Shown in pieces: positions 11,491-24,455 of a stretch of 64,000 nt of DNA. Source of the stretch: Zopfochytrium polystomum (lineage: Eukaryota > Chytridiomycota > Chytridiomycetes > Chytridiales > Chytridiaceae); assembly GCA_025765615.1 (NCBI GenBank), contig JAIVFJ010000256.1, positions 23,342-87,341 of the forward strand, written 5' to 3'. The position numbers were made by a program, and so were the translations under genes. Positions within the stretch are counted from its first letter, which is position 1. Each line of letters opens with the position of its first letter. Under the pieces are notes generated by a model. The model was not told where the DNA came from and made no database searches. It saw nothing but the letters and a program-made list of their open reading frames with translations.

Positions 11491-14400
11491 ATGACCACCG
11501 AGCGCAGTCCCGCCCAGGATGAACTGCTCGCCCAACTGCTAGCCTTGGGTTTCGACCTTCCGCGCTGTCAACAGGTGAGTGACCGGGCTGGGGTCGTCAA
11601 CATCGCCCGCAGATCTGACACGATAAGGGGCGGGGGCTTTCAGGCAATCATCTCGTGGATTTAATTCTGTTGACGAAGCCGCGGCATTCATCCTGGATAT
11701 CGAGTCTGGTGCGATGCAAGTTGACCCCCATGACTTGCATCGCGGACCAGTCCTTGCTTTGAATCCACTCCGGTCAACCGATTCAACACCACCTCGCTTC
11801 CCTGATCAATCTACTTCATCATCGGACCCTTCACCAGAGGTACTTTTCGATAGAGATTGTTCGCATTATTGACCCACAACCCACCTGTTAGCTCAAGAGC
11901 CGGTACAAAGAGTCTCGAGCCGATTACTTTGATCTTGCGGCGAAAAAGGAGCTCGAGTTGGCCATTAAGCGAAAAGCCAACGACAAAGACTCGAAGCGAA
12001 GAGTATTGGAGCAGATTCGGGAAGATAGGGAGAAGCAGCGGTTAAAACGAGCAGCAGAACGGGGCGAGTTACCAGAACCACCGCAAGTACAACAATCGAC
12101 CTCGGCTCAGCCGGTAAGCACCTCCATCCAAGCGAATGCACAGTTATCTCACATCGGCCTGAATCGCAGGCCTCGACAAAATCAGCGACCACCGCCCAAC
12201 CACCCAGTTCGTTTGAAAATACGACCGCTACCATTCAGATACGGCTTCCTTCCGGTCGCGCCTTGCGGACACGGCTTCCAGCTTCCACCAAACTGGGGCA
12301 TATATTTGAATACGTCGCGTCGGAGACATCCGCTCCTGGGACGCTTCATGTCGACCGAGTCGCCGGCGCAGCGAAAACGGGTCGCGGGCTGCTGCTCGCT
12401 TTTCCAAAGAGGCTTTTTGCAGAAGAATCGTCGGATGCAGACTTAACAATTGGAGAAGCCGGGCTTGCTCCTAGCGCATCCTTGAATTTAGTGAAGGCTG
12501 CTCCACCAGAGCAACCGCCACCCCCCGCCGGCGGAACTCCTTCCCAATACACTGCCCAGACAATCGGCCTCTGAGGAGGATTCGCCTGCAAGCGAACCGA
12601 GCCAGCGTGAGGACTCTGAGATGGCTGAAGACGGCGAGAGTGAAGACGAGCCAACCGAAGGCGATGAAACGGTCCGCGCACTTCCATTCCCATTTCCTCG
12701 CGCTCCTCTTGGAGGCGATGGCGGTGGCGCCGGTAGCTGGGGTAGGGGCCAACGCATTAGTGATACTCATGCCGACCCTGCTCCTCCTGAACCTGAGAAC
12801 CCACCTGCTGGTAAGGTGCTTATCGCCGCAAGCGAGTATTATATAACAATTAGAATTTCAGTACCGAGGCCAGCCCCGCCACGGGTACGTCCTGGGGGGC
12901 CTGGATGGCCTGGACGTGGTCGACCCAATCCCTTTCCTCCCAATCCTCACCCGTTCGGCCCCGCTCCTCCGTTCGGTGTTCTACCTCCTTTCGCAGGACC
13001 AAGCCACCGCGTTCGAAATGAACCTGAACGGCAACAAGCTGCTGCGGATTCGATGGATATTGCCGAAGCGAGTGGTACGTATTTGCGTAATGGCAGCCCG
13101 ATTGCTCATCAAATTATGCAGTCACCCGCGCCTCCAGGCTGGACGCGATTTCTAGGGCTGCTGCCAACATTGCACCAAGCCCTCAGCCGTCTCCGAAGTC
13201 CATAAAGGTTGTCCGTGAACCCCCAAAGCTGCTTGACCTCACTATGCATTGCGTAGCTGGTGAGCCTTTCCATCTATTGCTACAGTAGTTATTTAATTTT
13301 TGGTAGGCCTCATAACAAACCCAGAAGTTCCCTCGAAAGTTCTATCTAAGCTCAAATATGTCGGAACTGACTTGGCCGAGCGAATCGTTCAAACGCTCAT
13401 GTCCAAACGATTGTTAGACTCCTACTCACTTGGGAGAATGCACAGTTGGTAAGCTTTGAATCATTCTTGAAGAAATACATGATTGATTTCGATCCCTATC
13501 GCGAAGCCCATTAAGCGTGCTGAATATGGACGCCTACCCACTGATGACGGATTCACTTTTGGAAAAGATTATCACCCTTCACTGGACGACCTTGTCGAAA
13601 CTGAGTCTTCGAAGTTGCACTTACTTGACTGATGTCGGCTTCTCCGGGATCCAGCGTAAGCGCTGTGCAGGAACTGGGTCTCAGAGTTATTAAAAGTATT
13701 TTCGCCCCAGATTGCAGAACATTGACTCACCTTGATGTGTCATCTTGCAAAGTTACGGATGCAATTGTGCCTTTTATTGCAGGTGAGGGCGAAAAATGCT
13801 TGCGAAGACTAAGGCATGGTTGAACGCAGGTTTGCAGTGCCTTGAGCATTTGAATCTCTCAAGGACGAAAATTTCGTCGGATGGTGTCCGCGCTATAGCG
13901 AAAGGGAGTTCAGGGACCATTTCCGAATTGATTCTTTCGCACTGCGTCAACTTGACAGATAATACGTTGTTGGTGGATTTACAAGGTGAGTTCGCATATG
14001 GCTTTTCTTTGCGCCGGACCACGGCTGATTTTTCCGTTGAAGTTCTCAGCAACTTGGCCATCTTGAATATCTCGTCATCCCCTGTGAAAGCTCCGTTTAT
14101 TCCTCCGCCTGCTACCGCTTTCCGCGCGCTCGAAGTATTCGAAGCAGCCCACACTAACATCACGGATGATGATCTTCGATGCTTTGTGAGCGGATTATCC
14201 ATGCTTCGAGTTTTCGACGTTTCAAGCTCTCGTTCCGTGACATCTGCCGGCTTTACGTTGGGTGTGCAGCTCATGCGCGAACCTTTCGACGCTGAAAGTG
14301 GCACCAATCGAACCTGAAGCAGACGCGGCCGTCGCAAGAGTCCTGCTTGTTGTGGGGTCAAAGAAGAAATTGCCGCTAGAAGCACTGGACCTAGCTGGGT

Positions 14401-15173
14401 TTTCCGTCACGGACGAGGCCCTCGGCGAGACGCTTTCCGGATTCAATGAAACGTTCGTGATCAAAACCCGTTTGCCCAGTGTTTAATTGATGTGTGATTC
14501 GATTCGTCTGAAATGGTTCATTCTCCAGGTTGATGGTGCTACGACTCTCGGGAAACAAAATTACCGACGAAGGGCTCTCACATTTGAAAGACTTGAAGAA
14601 TTTGACGGAGCTCTACCTTGACCGCACTCTCATAACTGATGCGATCTTTTCTCACATCAAAGGTTCGACGAGCTTGTTCACCGGTCAATGACTTTGAGGG
14701 GCTCACGGAAATTTCTTTCAGATTTGCGCCACCTGGAAGTTTTGTCGCTCGCAGAAACTGGCGTAACGGACGCGTTCCTCCGCAAGATGGGAACAGGCGA
14801 CATATGCAAGTCTCTTAAGCGACTCAACCTCGCCCGGACCGTCGTTTCAGACGAGGGTATCGCTGGTCTTCCTGGTAATTCCGAATTTTGTACTCTTCTT
14901 TGTTCTGTCGCCTGGCTTCTTCCCGGCCCCTTGTTTGCACTCCAGCAAAACTCCTATTTATCTCTGCCCTAATCACCAACTCAATTTTTGGCAGCCATGG
15001 AGCAGCTAGCCGCAATCACATTGGACCAAACCGAAGTTACCGCGGCAGCGAGCGGGCCCACCCTGTGGGATGTACGGAAATTTCCCTTGTTGAAGCAGGT
15101 GCGCTTTCCGGTGGTGGTCGCAACGCCCGAGAACCCGGACGGGGACGAGGAGGACGGAGACGGTGGTTTCTGA
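11491..15173 (+). CDS. UBA-UBX protein with a C-terminal leucine-rich repeat domain
   Basis: Fourteen exons (11491-11574, 11644-11839, 11892-12113, 12170-12810, 12862-13074, 13122-13259, 13307-13448, 13507-13655, 13711-13782, 13830-13985, 14043-14452, 14529-14662, 14722-14874, 14995-15173) give about 961 residues if three single-base conflicts are ignored. Order: UBA domain (LLALGFDLPRCQQ then SVDEAAAFILD), a charged coiled coil (RRVLEQIREDREKQRLKRAA), a UBX domain (IQIRLPSGRALRTRL to LAPSASLNLVK), an acidic and proline/glycine-rich linker, then RNI-type repeats (LTHLDVSSCKVTD, LEHLNLSRTKIS, LEVLSLAETGVTD). UBX domains bind the p97/Cdc48 ATPase and UBA domains bind ubiquitin. Frame conflicts of one extra base lie at the start of exon 2, in a C6 run (12521-12526) and in a GGG (14260-14262). 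If the C6 conflict is real, the UBX part ends at 12574 and the LRR part could be a separate gene. Confidence 0.75.
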
Positions 15174-15359
15174 GTGTGCGCGTGGACAGAAAAATGTGTT
15201 TCCGTGGGGTGTGTTGCTCGGAATCCAAATAAAGCAAGCCGCCCAAACAACCCCAGAAAGCACCAACAACTGGGCTTCATCCCCATTCGGTGGTGTGGAG
15301 GGAGTGTGGCGGACCTGGACGCGAATTACTTCGGAGAAAGCCAAAACACAAAAAAACCA

Positions 15360-18199
15360 TTATATTTTCTTTGCGCTTTCGTCCGCATCCTTCCCTTCCT
15401 TCTCCTTCTCGCGCGCGGCGGCCGCCGCTTCCCCTTGCCCCTGGTACATCTCGCAAATGGCCAATATCTCGGGCAAGCTGACAAACCCGTCGCCGTCCGT
15501 GTCGAGCCGCTTCACAATCTTTGTGATGCGCTCGTCGCCCGGGTGGTCGCGGAGTACCTGCAGCGCGTGCTCGAGTTCGGCGACCGTCAGCCGACCTTCC
15601 GAGTCCGGCCGGATCGTCGCGCCGGCCGCGGCGGCCGTGCCCTCGCCTGCGCCTGCACCGCCACCGCCGCCGCCGGCCGCCGATGCGGACGCGGGCTCGT
15701 ACTGGGCGATTTCGGCCTCGATCTTTTCGATCATGCGGTTGACGCGGTCCGAGACGGAGCGCGCGGCTTTGAAGGCGGGCTTTTGCGTGAGCTGCTGGAG
15801 TTCCTCGACGTCCTGGTTTTTTTTGTTTTTTTTTTTTCAGTTCGGGGTGGTAAATGTAAGGCGTCTCTCACCTCTTTGTACTCTTTGACCTCCTCTTTCA
15901 ATTCCGAAAGCTGCTCCTTCACGTTCGCCACGGCGGACTCGGAAGCCATGATCTTGATCGCCTCCCCGAGCTCTTTGAACTGGGCTTCGGAGATGGGGTC
16001 GAGCTCCTCCTCAGAAGACTTGATAAGGTTCGGAACCGAGCCGCCAGCCGGCTGCACAAACGGAGAGATCAGGCGCGTGGCGAGGAACGAAAGGCTCAGT
16101 AGATTCGAAAATTACTTACAATGGCGCTGCTTGCTGGAACGATGGGTGTTGCTGTGGCGCCGACGATTCCTTTTTTGGTGGCGGCCTGGATCTGCGAGTT
16201 TTTTCGACGAAAGCCACTTAGCACAAAAAACAAAGGAAATACCAAAGGATTAAACGGTTCCGAGTGCCCGTACCTGTTCCTGCTCCAGTTCGGTCTTGAT
16301 GAGTTCCTCCTGCTCTTTGAGGACATCGAGCCGCTGCTGGTAGGTCGCGGGTACCGGCAACGTCAGCAATCTGCAGCTTCGCCTCGTTCACGACCTCGTC
16401 TGGCAAGCTAGACAAGGTCGCCTGCAGGGACGCCGCGCTGCCCTTCAGGGCCTCGTCCACGTTGGCCGGAATCTTTTCGGAAATGACAAAGGCCCTCGAC
16501 AGCACCAACAGCGTCGACGGGACGTGGTGTTTGATGTGGAGCTCCAGCCACTGGTTGAGTTCTGACTTTAAGCGCGCGGGGCTCACGCCGACAGTGCGAA
16601 TGCCGCGGGACTGGCAGATCTGCTGGATTTCAGGCAGGGTGAGCGAATCGACGCCTTCGCGAAGGATTTGCTGATCGTCGGCCTGGAGGTAGCGGAGCCG
16701 CGTGTCGATTTGATGGCGGAGGTAGTTGTCGGTTCCAAAGGCCGAGAGGTTCATGTAACGAGCCATAGAAATCAATTGCGGCCGAGACAGGTTGTTTAGC
16801 GTCAGCTCGTCCCCAAATTTCTTGGCCACTCGCAGGATTTCTTCCGTTGGGGCTTGAATGCCAGTTGCTCTGTACTGTGCGTACGTGTAAGAGAATAAAG
16901 GTGCGTTCTGATTCAAAGACGGAACACTTTACAGTCGAGAAGAATTCAGTGAACTCTTGGGCACTCTTGGCCTTGGAACTTCCTGAAACGGCCACGTCGG
17001 CAACAGTGTCTTGCAAGAACTTGGCCATTTCAAGGCGCACTTTCAGCAGCTTCTGCCGTTTTTCCTCCTGGGCAAGTGCAGGTGGCCAACGCGGTGGTGG
17101 TCAGAAGGAGTTTTGCGGGAGATCATAACAAAAGATATTGCCGAGACTCCCTCACCACTTGGCTCTTGCTTTCGAAAGTGCTTGGGAGCATATTCGGGAA
17201 CAAGTACAAAAGGAAGGGGAGCGCGAGCTCCATAAACGGCACCACCAAAATAATGATCACTGGCACCAGCCTAAGCAAGTCTCCGACGGTGCGTTTAAGC
17301 TGGCGATCCTCTCGACGCGTCAGCGTTTCACCCCGTAGTAGTTTACGAATGAGGCGTAATGAAATGGACGTCTCGGCGCCTAGGAGTTTGAGGCCGTGCC
17401 AGTAATGAAGCGCTTCCTCTTTCACCCGGTCCCAAAGTGGCTTTTTCGGAGCAACCGCCGCGGAAACCGCAGCGACTGGCGCGGTTGCAACGATCGGCAC
17501 TGCAGGGGTGTTCACGGCTGATGTGGTCGTTGACACCGCCGCGGGTGTGGCGACTCCGGCTGCTGCCGCTGCGGGTTTAGGCTCCTTTCCGGAATCCGCT
17601 TCCGCCGCTGCCTGCTGCTGCTGTTCGAGCTTTTCCTGCTGCAGCTCCTCCTTTACCTCCCTGATCACCTTTTCCACCGGAGTCTCTGGCTTGATCGGAG
17701 GAGGAGGAGGAGGAGGCGAGGGCGGTGGCGGCGACGAATCCAAACCGCGTGCGGCCGCTGCTGCTGGTGGTGGCGACGACGGCGTTGGCGGCGTCGGGAT
17801 GGGGGCAGAGGAGATCGAATACGCCCTGATCATGATCGAGGCGACTCTACTGTGCACTGATCTCGGCCGCGCATCGATCGCAGGGAAGCGGTACGTTGGA
17901 GCTGGAAGAAGTGGAAGAAGGCTGGACGCGCCCTGTTGTCGGAGCCGAAGCCGAACACCAGCGAGAAGTCCATCAGTTGGCAGCGGCACCGCCAGCGAGG
18001 AGGTTGAGGGCGCGGCGGATAAGGGGAGTGAGGCGGCGGCGGCGGCGGCACGGTGAGCGGGGTTGCGAACGGAGGAGCAGGAGGAAGAGGAGGATGAGAG
18101 GCGGCCCGCTGCTGCTGATCGCCACGCGGACGACGACGACGCCACCAGAGCCGACGCGCACTTCGACCGGGACCTCGCGGAAGAGCACGACGACAGCAT
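15360..18199 (-). CDS. LETM1 family mitochondrial cation/proton antiporter
   Basis: Six exons (18199-17156, 17067-16933, 16874-16274, 16191-16120, 16051-15872, 15812-15360) give about 827 residues. LETM1/Mdm38 proteins sit in the inner mitochondrial membrane, exchange K+ or Ca2+ for protons and bind ribosomes. The N-terminus is rich in Ser, Ala and Arg, as for a mitochondrial presequence, followed by a low-complexity proline/alanine region. The single membrane helix is near residue 320 (VPVIIILVVPFMELALPFLL). The LETM1 ribosome-binding-like domain follows (DELTLNNLSRPQLISM, ADDQQILREGVDSL, VPSTLLVLSRAF). A canonical EF-hand loop, DTDGDGFVSLPE, lies about 45 residues before the C-terminus. One extra base near 16354-16357 must be skipped between IADVA and VPATYQQR; since the gene is otherwise clean I suspect a consensus error. 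Confidence 0.9.
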
Positions 18200-18699
18200 T
18201 TTTTATTTTTATTTTATTTTTATTTTTTTCTCCTTTGCTTTTTTTTTTCTTTTTTTTTTTCTTCCTTTGTTTGTCTTATGATTCTCGTTGCATTATAGCG
18301 ATTTTCTCTTTTTTATTATTATTAATAATATTGATATTATTGTTTTTTTATTTTGCAACAGAGAGAACGACCTTCTGCCTTCCGCCACCGCCGAACAGTA
18401 TCAGACAAACATTTATTTATTTACGCTGGCTGCTGCGCTACAAGTTCCCGAGGGGAGGCTCTTTCCTTCCGAGTCATTACGCCAGCGGCTGATTGACTGG
18501 CTACTCACAACAATCATGTTTCAGATCCACTTCTTCTTCACTTAATTCGCCCAAAAACAAGAAGGGTGCACACAGGATGACGAGCCAAGCTGGTGACAGG
18601 ACAATGAAAATATGGACCAACAAACGAACAAAAAAAAAAAAAAAAAAAAAAAAAACCGGAATCGAAAACGAAAGCGCAAGATCTGTCCAAACGCGAGCG
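18200..18699. repeat. Low-complexity intergenic tract with 26-base A run
   Basis: Between the LETM1 start and the chitin synthase 3' end lies T-rich low-complexity sequence (18198-18270), AT-rich sequence to about 18420 and an uninterrupted run of 26 A at 18630-18655. No coding exon is supported. Confidence 0.8.
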
Positions 18700-21600
18700 T
18701 CAACCGCAAATCAAGTTCATGAAAAGGTAAACAACACTGCCGACAAAACGGAAGGCTGAAAGACCGAGGTTCGAGTAAAAGATAAACTGGAAGGGAGATT
18801 AGCTCAATGCAGAGGTTAACCCGGGGGGAAAAGTCTCACCTTGAGGTACGGGTTGATGTCTCCCTTGGGTTGGAAGTTGATCGTGGAGTAAAGCGCATTT
18901 GTCAAAATCTGGCTGGACAGAACAACGGCCAGAAGGCCGTTGGTAAACATCCAGAACAGAATGACATTGGTGCGGAAGTTCTTGAAGTAATCCTAAAAAC
19001 CATACGCTTTTAGTTGGAGATTGAAGACACGGGTTCTCCCACCTCCTGTTTGGTTTTCGCATCGCGCTTCTTCTTCTCCTTCTCCCTCGGCGTGCGGAGC
19101 GCCTGAAGATGCTTGTTGTATCCGTCATTGATGTCGTGCCGGTCCGTCGGAACCTCAATCTCCAAGACTTCTTTGCCGTCCTTCTTTGATGACTTTACAG
19201 CTCCAAGGTCCGTTTGGTTGCCGTTATCGCCCTTGGTGCCCCAAGAAACATCATGCAGGTTGCAGACTGCGGACACCAATATTTAGGTACAGCAGCGGCG
19301 ACTGACAAATAAGATGAGCCACTTACACGCGTAAACCATGAGGATATTCACATAGGATGGCAGTAGCAAAAGGTACTGAATCATGCAGGTGATCATGTGC
19401 CATGGCTCCAAGTAAAGGAATGACGACACGAAATACAGTCCATACGTCGCTGCAACCGACAACAGCATATCTCGGAAAGCAGGGTAGCCGGTGAAAAGGG
19501 TAATGAAAGTTGCATCTTTCTGGGTTTCAGCGCTTTGGACAATGCTGTAAATGTCCAAGCCGCCAATGTACAGCAGAAGGCACATGATCAACGCGAACAG
19601 GATCATACAGATTGTGTACAGCCACTGTCTCGGAGAATTAGTACGCATAGAAAGAGAAAGCCAAAGGCACACCTTTGAACCTTGCGGACGGTTGCCCAAC
19701 GAGGAGATAAACACAAGCACAATGCAGAAAAGGTACACGTTTTGTAAAACAACTCGGAGAGTGTCGCCACCAGGGAGAGCAGTGAACGGTTGGCCGTTAA
19801 TGGTCGTCACTGGGTCTTTTGTGATGAAATAGAAGGTGAGGTAGAAGTTCGCCTGTTTGATTGTGTGAGCTTTCTTGCGCGGACCATTGTTTGCCACGAA
19901 ACAAAAACCTTTAGCGCAAGCTTACCAGACCAAACCAACTGAAAAGAAGCGACACAAAGTTGTAGAGAAACTCAATGCAGAAGAACAACTTGCGGAAAAT
20001 GGAGTGATTCGACCGGAAAATGTAGTGCCAGTGGGTAAGCGAGTGAAGGCCGGCAAAGAAGGATCCGTTCAACCAGCGACGGCGCTGTGAAATGAACTCT
20101 GGAACTGTATCGGGGACGTCCGTCTCTGCCTTGGCGGCTTTGACGTAACGGAGAACCCAGGACTGCTCAGACTTTGTGACCAACTCGAAACAGAGAATGC
20201 GATCCTCCGCCTAAGGGATGCCGATGAATACAGATTGAAGACCTAGCCTTAAACATACCAAGTACATGTTTGCGGCGAATATGTTGGCTCCTCCGTGCAT
20301 AGTCTCACCCTTGAAATACTGCTGAAGGGGAACGCCTTGAACGGCGGCGTACCTGTACGCGGAGAACGCGCCTGGGAGCACAGCAATGAACCCGAAGGCG
20401 GACTCCAACGGCTTGTCCAGAATGTTTGACATCTTGTACTCGAAGTTCTGGGCCGCGACAAGCGGGTTGATAAGATTTGAGCAACCCGTGCCCAACTCGG
20501 CATAGATTTCTCCGCAAGCTCCCCCAACTTGGGGGTTCTTGTCGAATGCCTTCCACAAGTGGTACACTGAAGAGATCGATGGTTTGGTTCCCACATCTAT
20601 CAAAATGCAGACATTTGGCCTCAAAAGAGGACCAAATGCATTGAAGAACCAACGGTGCGAATTGATCTAGAGTACATTTCGTCAGTGAAGTTGAGTCAGA
20701 TTCGTCGCACCAACCTTCTTTGCATTCTTTTCCTTCAGGCAGAACAAAATTTGGCAAGGAACAATATCCTGGGAGGGACCAAGGATGTTCATGTCTCGGT
20801 CAACAGCGATCTGAGCAGTGTACTCAAAAACGTGGCCCGTCACATCCTTGTCGTTGACCTTGTTCTTCATAATTCCATCCTGGTAAACTCCCATAATTCC
20901 CAGGACATTGAGAACCCTCGGGTGGATCTTTGTGCGACCGTCCGAGACGATGCAGATGACGACCTTGGCCCAGCCGCTTTCTCCCCAGGTGGCAGAGCGG
21001 TTGCGCTGGCACAAGTACCCAATGTTTTTCATGAGAGCCACCATCGTCTTACAGAATAGTTCGTCGTCCTCGTTGTACATGGTGACAACGATAAAAATTT
21101 CAGTCTTCCGCCCATACTCCTGCTGGCGAAGCGTGTAGCCAGAGGTGGGGAAGTTGTTGGGGTCAACAGTAACGGCAGTGTATCGCATGTGAGTAAACTC
21201 CTCCCGGTCACGCAAGCGGGCCAGTTCCAAAACCTTGTCCGGAACTGGAACATCGATGACGAGGTTGCCCTGTGAAGTCAATTCTATGTTGCGAAGCGTG
21301 CGGCGGCGCATTGTTTCGGTTTCGACGGGCGGATGTGCGCTTTTCCCGTTCCCATCGCTCATCGATGTTGGTCCACGCTGTGGCATTCCATGGGGAGGAG
21401 GTGCCATCATCATTCCAGGAGGTGGTGGGGCCATCATCATTCCCGGAGGAGGTCCGCCAACCATGGGCCGCTGTGAAGGGTACTGGGTCATAGGAGGTTG
21501 CCCCATCGGGGGTTGCGGAGGGCCGTATCTCTGAAAAGAAACAGCTCTGTCAATACGGCAGCGTCAACTAGCACCACCGCCACCATCGTCGCAGCAACCA

Positions 21601-21987
21601 CCACCAGGAGACTAATTATTGGGGTTCAAAGCTCACCGGGTCGGGTCGGTAGGCCGAAGAGGGGCTACCGGGGACCGAGTTACCAGTCAGAATGCTTTGG
21701 GGGGGCGGAGGGGCGGGGAGGGCTTGGCGCATCTGAGGGGTCGGGGATTGCGACGAGCCTTCACGGCCGGCAGAAGGGCGAGGTCTGTACGCCGGATCGG
21801 GAGACCTGGCCGATTGGGCCGAGTCTTGGCGCTGCGGTTGCGGCTGCTGGCGGTAAGAGTCCGCTCGATCCGAGTAGTCTCTTTGAGACCGCTGCTGCGG
21901 TTGCCTCTGCTGGTAGTCGGTGTTGTTTGAGCCGGAGTTTGATCGCGAGTAGCCGAAGTCGCCGCCGCCGCCGCCCCTGGATGCCAT
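18700..21987 (-). CDS. Chitin synthase, division 1 (class I-III type)
   Basis: Nine exons (21987-21637, 21530-20715, 20666-20259, 20210-19926, 19852-19673, 19624-19327, 19266-19043, 18992-18840, 18786-18700) give 933 residues with every phase consistent. The enzyme is a membrane GT2 transferase that makes beta-1,4-linked N-acetylglucosamine chains from UDP-GlcNAc. The first 200 residues are disordered (Gln/Arg/Ser-rich, then Pro/Met/Gly-rich). The catalytic core shows [25 protein letters not shown] at about residue 526 and the product-site motif QRRRW at about 568. Several membrane segments follow. The final short exon encodes [14 protein letters not shown], the usual last helix; without that splice the protein would end prematurely at a TAA just after 18840. 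The GTTGGT donor at 20714 is unusual. Confidence 0.95.
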
Positions 21988-23212
21988 TCTGACTTTCTTG
22001 GTCTTCTCGGCGCTTGTCTTCCCTGAAAAAGAAAAGACTGCGTGCGAGTGAGTGGGCGGGAGTGTGAGGCTGTGAGCAAATATGTAATCTCCCACTTGCC
22101 AAATTGGGATGAAGCGAGCCGTCAGCCACTGCCTGCCGTCCGTCCATCAATCATTTGAGGAGACAAGCTCTCTCTCTGTCTCTGTCTCTGTCTCTGTCTC
22201 TAGGAGGATTGACACGGAGCACAACGCAAATGGATCAGTTTCTTTTATGCCAAGCGGCCGGTCGGAAGTCAGTCTACTCAAACGGTTGGGAAGGAAGGGG
22301 CGGAAGGTGGTGAAACCCGGGCGAGTATGTCATCTCTTTGTGAGGCTTGGCGGCGTTGATCATTCCGCCGTCGCGCTGGAAGGCGCTATTCCAGCCACCA
22401 ACGTGGAAAATGCACCCTTTGTTCGCACTCGGCAGCGTCAGCTTTTGTTGTCCACGCACGCACGCACGGAAGGCAAGGCAAGGCAAGGAAAGAAGGGGGC
22501 TGGGCGGAGGGAGGCCTGAGAGAAAAAGGGGTAGGCAGATTCACGCATGCTGAAAGAAGGGCAATAGGAAAGGTAAAGTTAAGCAAAGTGGGGGAAAAAA
22601 AAAAAGTACTGAGGAAGGAAGGTAGGAAACGGCAATACGAGAGTAGCGAGGGGGGGTCGAAAACGAAAGGAAAAAAAAAGGGGAAGAAGAAAGGACTGGA
22701 ACTTTATCCAAGAAAGTAATTGCCCAGAGTCCAGGGTGAAATGGGATGCACTTGTCTTAATCTCGCACTTTGAGCTCGCGTTTTGAGCGCTTTTCCTCCC
22801 TCCATAGCCGGAAAATAACCGAATCGGTCGGATTGAAACACGCGGATTTAGAGAAGGCCAATCTGCAGTCGATCAGTCTGTTTTCTTTGTCACACCACCA
22901 CTGACGCACTACCCGGCAGGCCAATTCGGCAGCGCACCCGCCGAGCCAACTCTGCTGCACTCCGCTCCCTGCTGGGCAGTTGGTAGGGCGCGAGTCTACT
23001 TCCCGAGCTTTGCGACAGTTGCTTGCGCAGGCAACGCAAAAAGCGAGGCGTTGGCATTGTTTTGTTTTTGTGCAGTCTTGTGCGTGCAGCTTTCTCAAGG
23101 CAGAGGTTATTCTTGACAACGTCCTCGATATGACGCATCCGAAAATCAAACTGTACCGCCAATGAGTCAGCGAAAGTTTGAGGGGCCTACGAACGCGAGG
23201 AGCAATCTTTTC
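21988..23212. other. Intergenic upstream of chitin synthase, with short tandem repeats
   Basis: About 1.2 kb with no convincing gene. It contains a CT-rich short tandem array with unit TCTCTG near 22167-22202, short GGCAA repeats near 22470, and purine-rich low-complexity sequence at 22580-22700. Open frames on both strands here show no family resemblance. Confidence 0.5.
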
Positions 23213-24330
23213 TTACTGCATTGGAAACACGGCAAATTCAAGCGACCCCAACCCGCTCACCACCACAACGCTCCCTTCTGCAAAAACCAGAACCTCACGG
23301 CCGCCCCCGAGTACGTCCTGCACCGTTAGCGTGCGGACCTCGGGGTCGCCGAAGTCAAACTCCTGGCGCACCAGGACCGAGTCAAGGGAAACACAGACAC
23401 CGTGCGGGGTCCTGTGTCGCCGTCGTCGTCCGAGGAAGGCGCCGTGGCGACGACGATGAAGCGGCCGGCGGGGTCGAGGGCAGCGTCGGTGAAAGTGCGG
23501 CCGGACGACGACAAAGGCGGAGGAGCGAAACGACGCCGCCGCCGCCGCCGCGAGGGCGGAGGCTTGGTTGGGGATGTAGGCGTGAAGAGCTGACTGGCCC
23601 GTCGTTCGGGAGGCTGGCTCGAAGCCGAAGACGAATGGGCCTACGGGTGACGAGCTCCAGGGTGTCGGGCAAGAAGAACACGACACCGAGGGTGCTGCCG
23701 GCCGAAAGAGCGTACCAGCGTCGCTTAAGAGCTGCATCGTCCTGGTCCGACTGCGCTCAACAAAGGACGGGGTGCGTGGCGAGAATAAGCCGCCAAGGAG
23801 GTCGACAAGAAGGTTTGGCGAGCCTGCGGCGTTGGGGCTAAAATCGTTCGTGTTAGGTAGTTCCCAGACGGCGCAAGGTAGACCAGCGGGAGTCCTTCGA
23901 AATGAGCAAGGGGTGCTCATGGTTGGGATCGGGGAGCACTGTTACGTCGACATTGAGTGGACGTGCGGCGTCGATTTCATTCAATTCTCTTCCCGCCCAT
24001 CTTCGGGTGTCCAAACCACCTCAACATTAGGCAGACCACAGAGCGCTTGACCGCGTCGATCGCACTCACACCGCACAACAGCTCCGAACTTGCAACCGCT
24101 TTCACTCCCTCGCACCATTTTGCCGCCAAAACGGCAACTAACCGACGAGCCCCAAATCTCCGAGCAGCGTCCGCACGCGTCCCTTGGTGCTCGTGAACGG
24201 TGCCAGCCGCACCGTGAGGCGCTCGAGCCGCGAGACCACCAGCGCGCGTCGGTCGGTGGTCAAAGCCAATAAGACAACGTGCTCCACGCCAAGACGAAAG
24301 TCGGAAAGCCAAAAAAGTCGTTGATTGTTC
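23213..24330 (-). pseudogene. Possible beta-propeller/WD-like gene, frame broken several times
   Basis: On the minus strand several adjacent segments, each in a different frame, read like blades of a beta-propeller: LGVEHVVLLALTTDRRALVVS near 24280, a segment around LPCAVWELPNTNDFS near 23880, WYALSAGSTLGVVFFLPDTL near 23690, FTDAALDPAGRFIVVATA near 23490 and a last segment ending in GSVVVVSGLGSLEFAVFP at the stop 23213-23215. The 24.1 kb segment ends at a GTTAGT donor, so at least one intron is likely, but the later frame changes have no intron-sized gap. I cannot name the family. It is either a dying gene or one with several consensus errors. Confidence 0.4.
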
Positions 24331-24455
24331 AAGTTTTGAGGTGTCCTTTCCGTCGAAAATCAAACACAAATAGAAGGGCAGATTTTTTGTGTGCAATCCA
24401 AAAAACGCCTTCTGTTGGGTTTTGAACAGCGACCACAATATATTTCAAGCACTGC

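Noticed and set aside
14263..14299. Possible 37-nt intron (GTGTGC...GAAAG) removing the frame conflict in the LRR region
   Set aside because: Phase would fit, but it is shorter than the shortest intron supported elsewhere (48 nt) and would delete the LRR-like CSSCANLSTLKV; a one-base error is preferred.
15174..16253. 359-residue plus-strand open frame
   Set aside because: Antisense to LETM1 exons with clear domain content on the other strand; high GC makes antisense frames long.
17508..18056. Gly/Glu-rich plus-strand frames
   Set aside because: Shadows of the Ala/Pro-rich N-terminus of LETM1.
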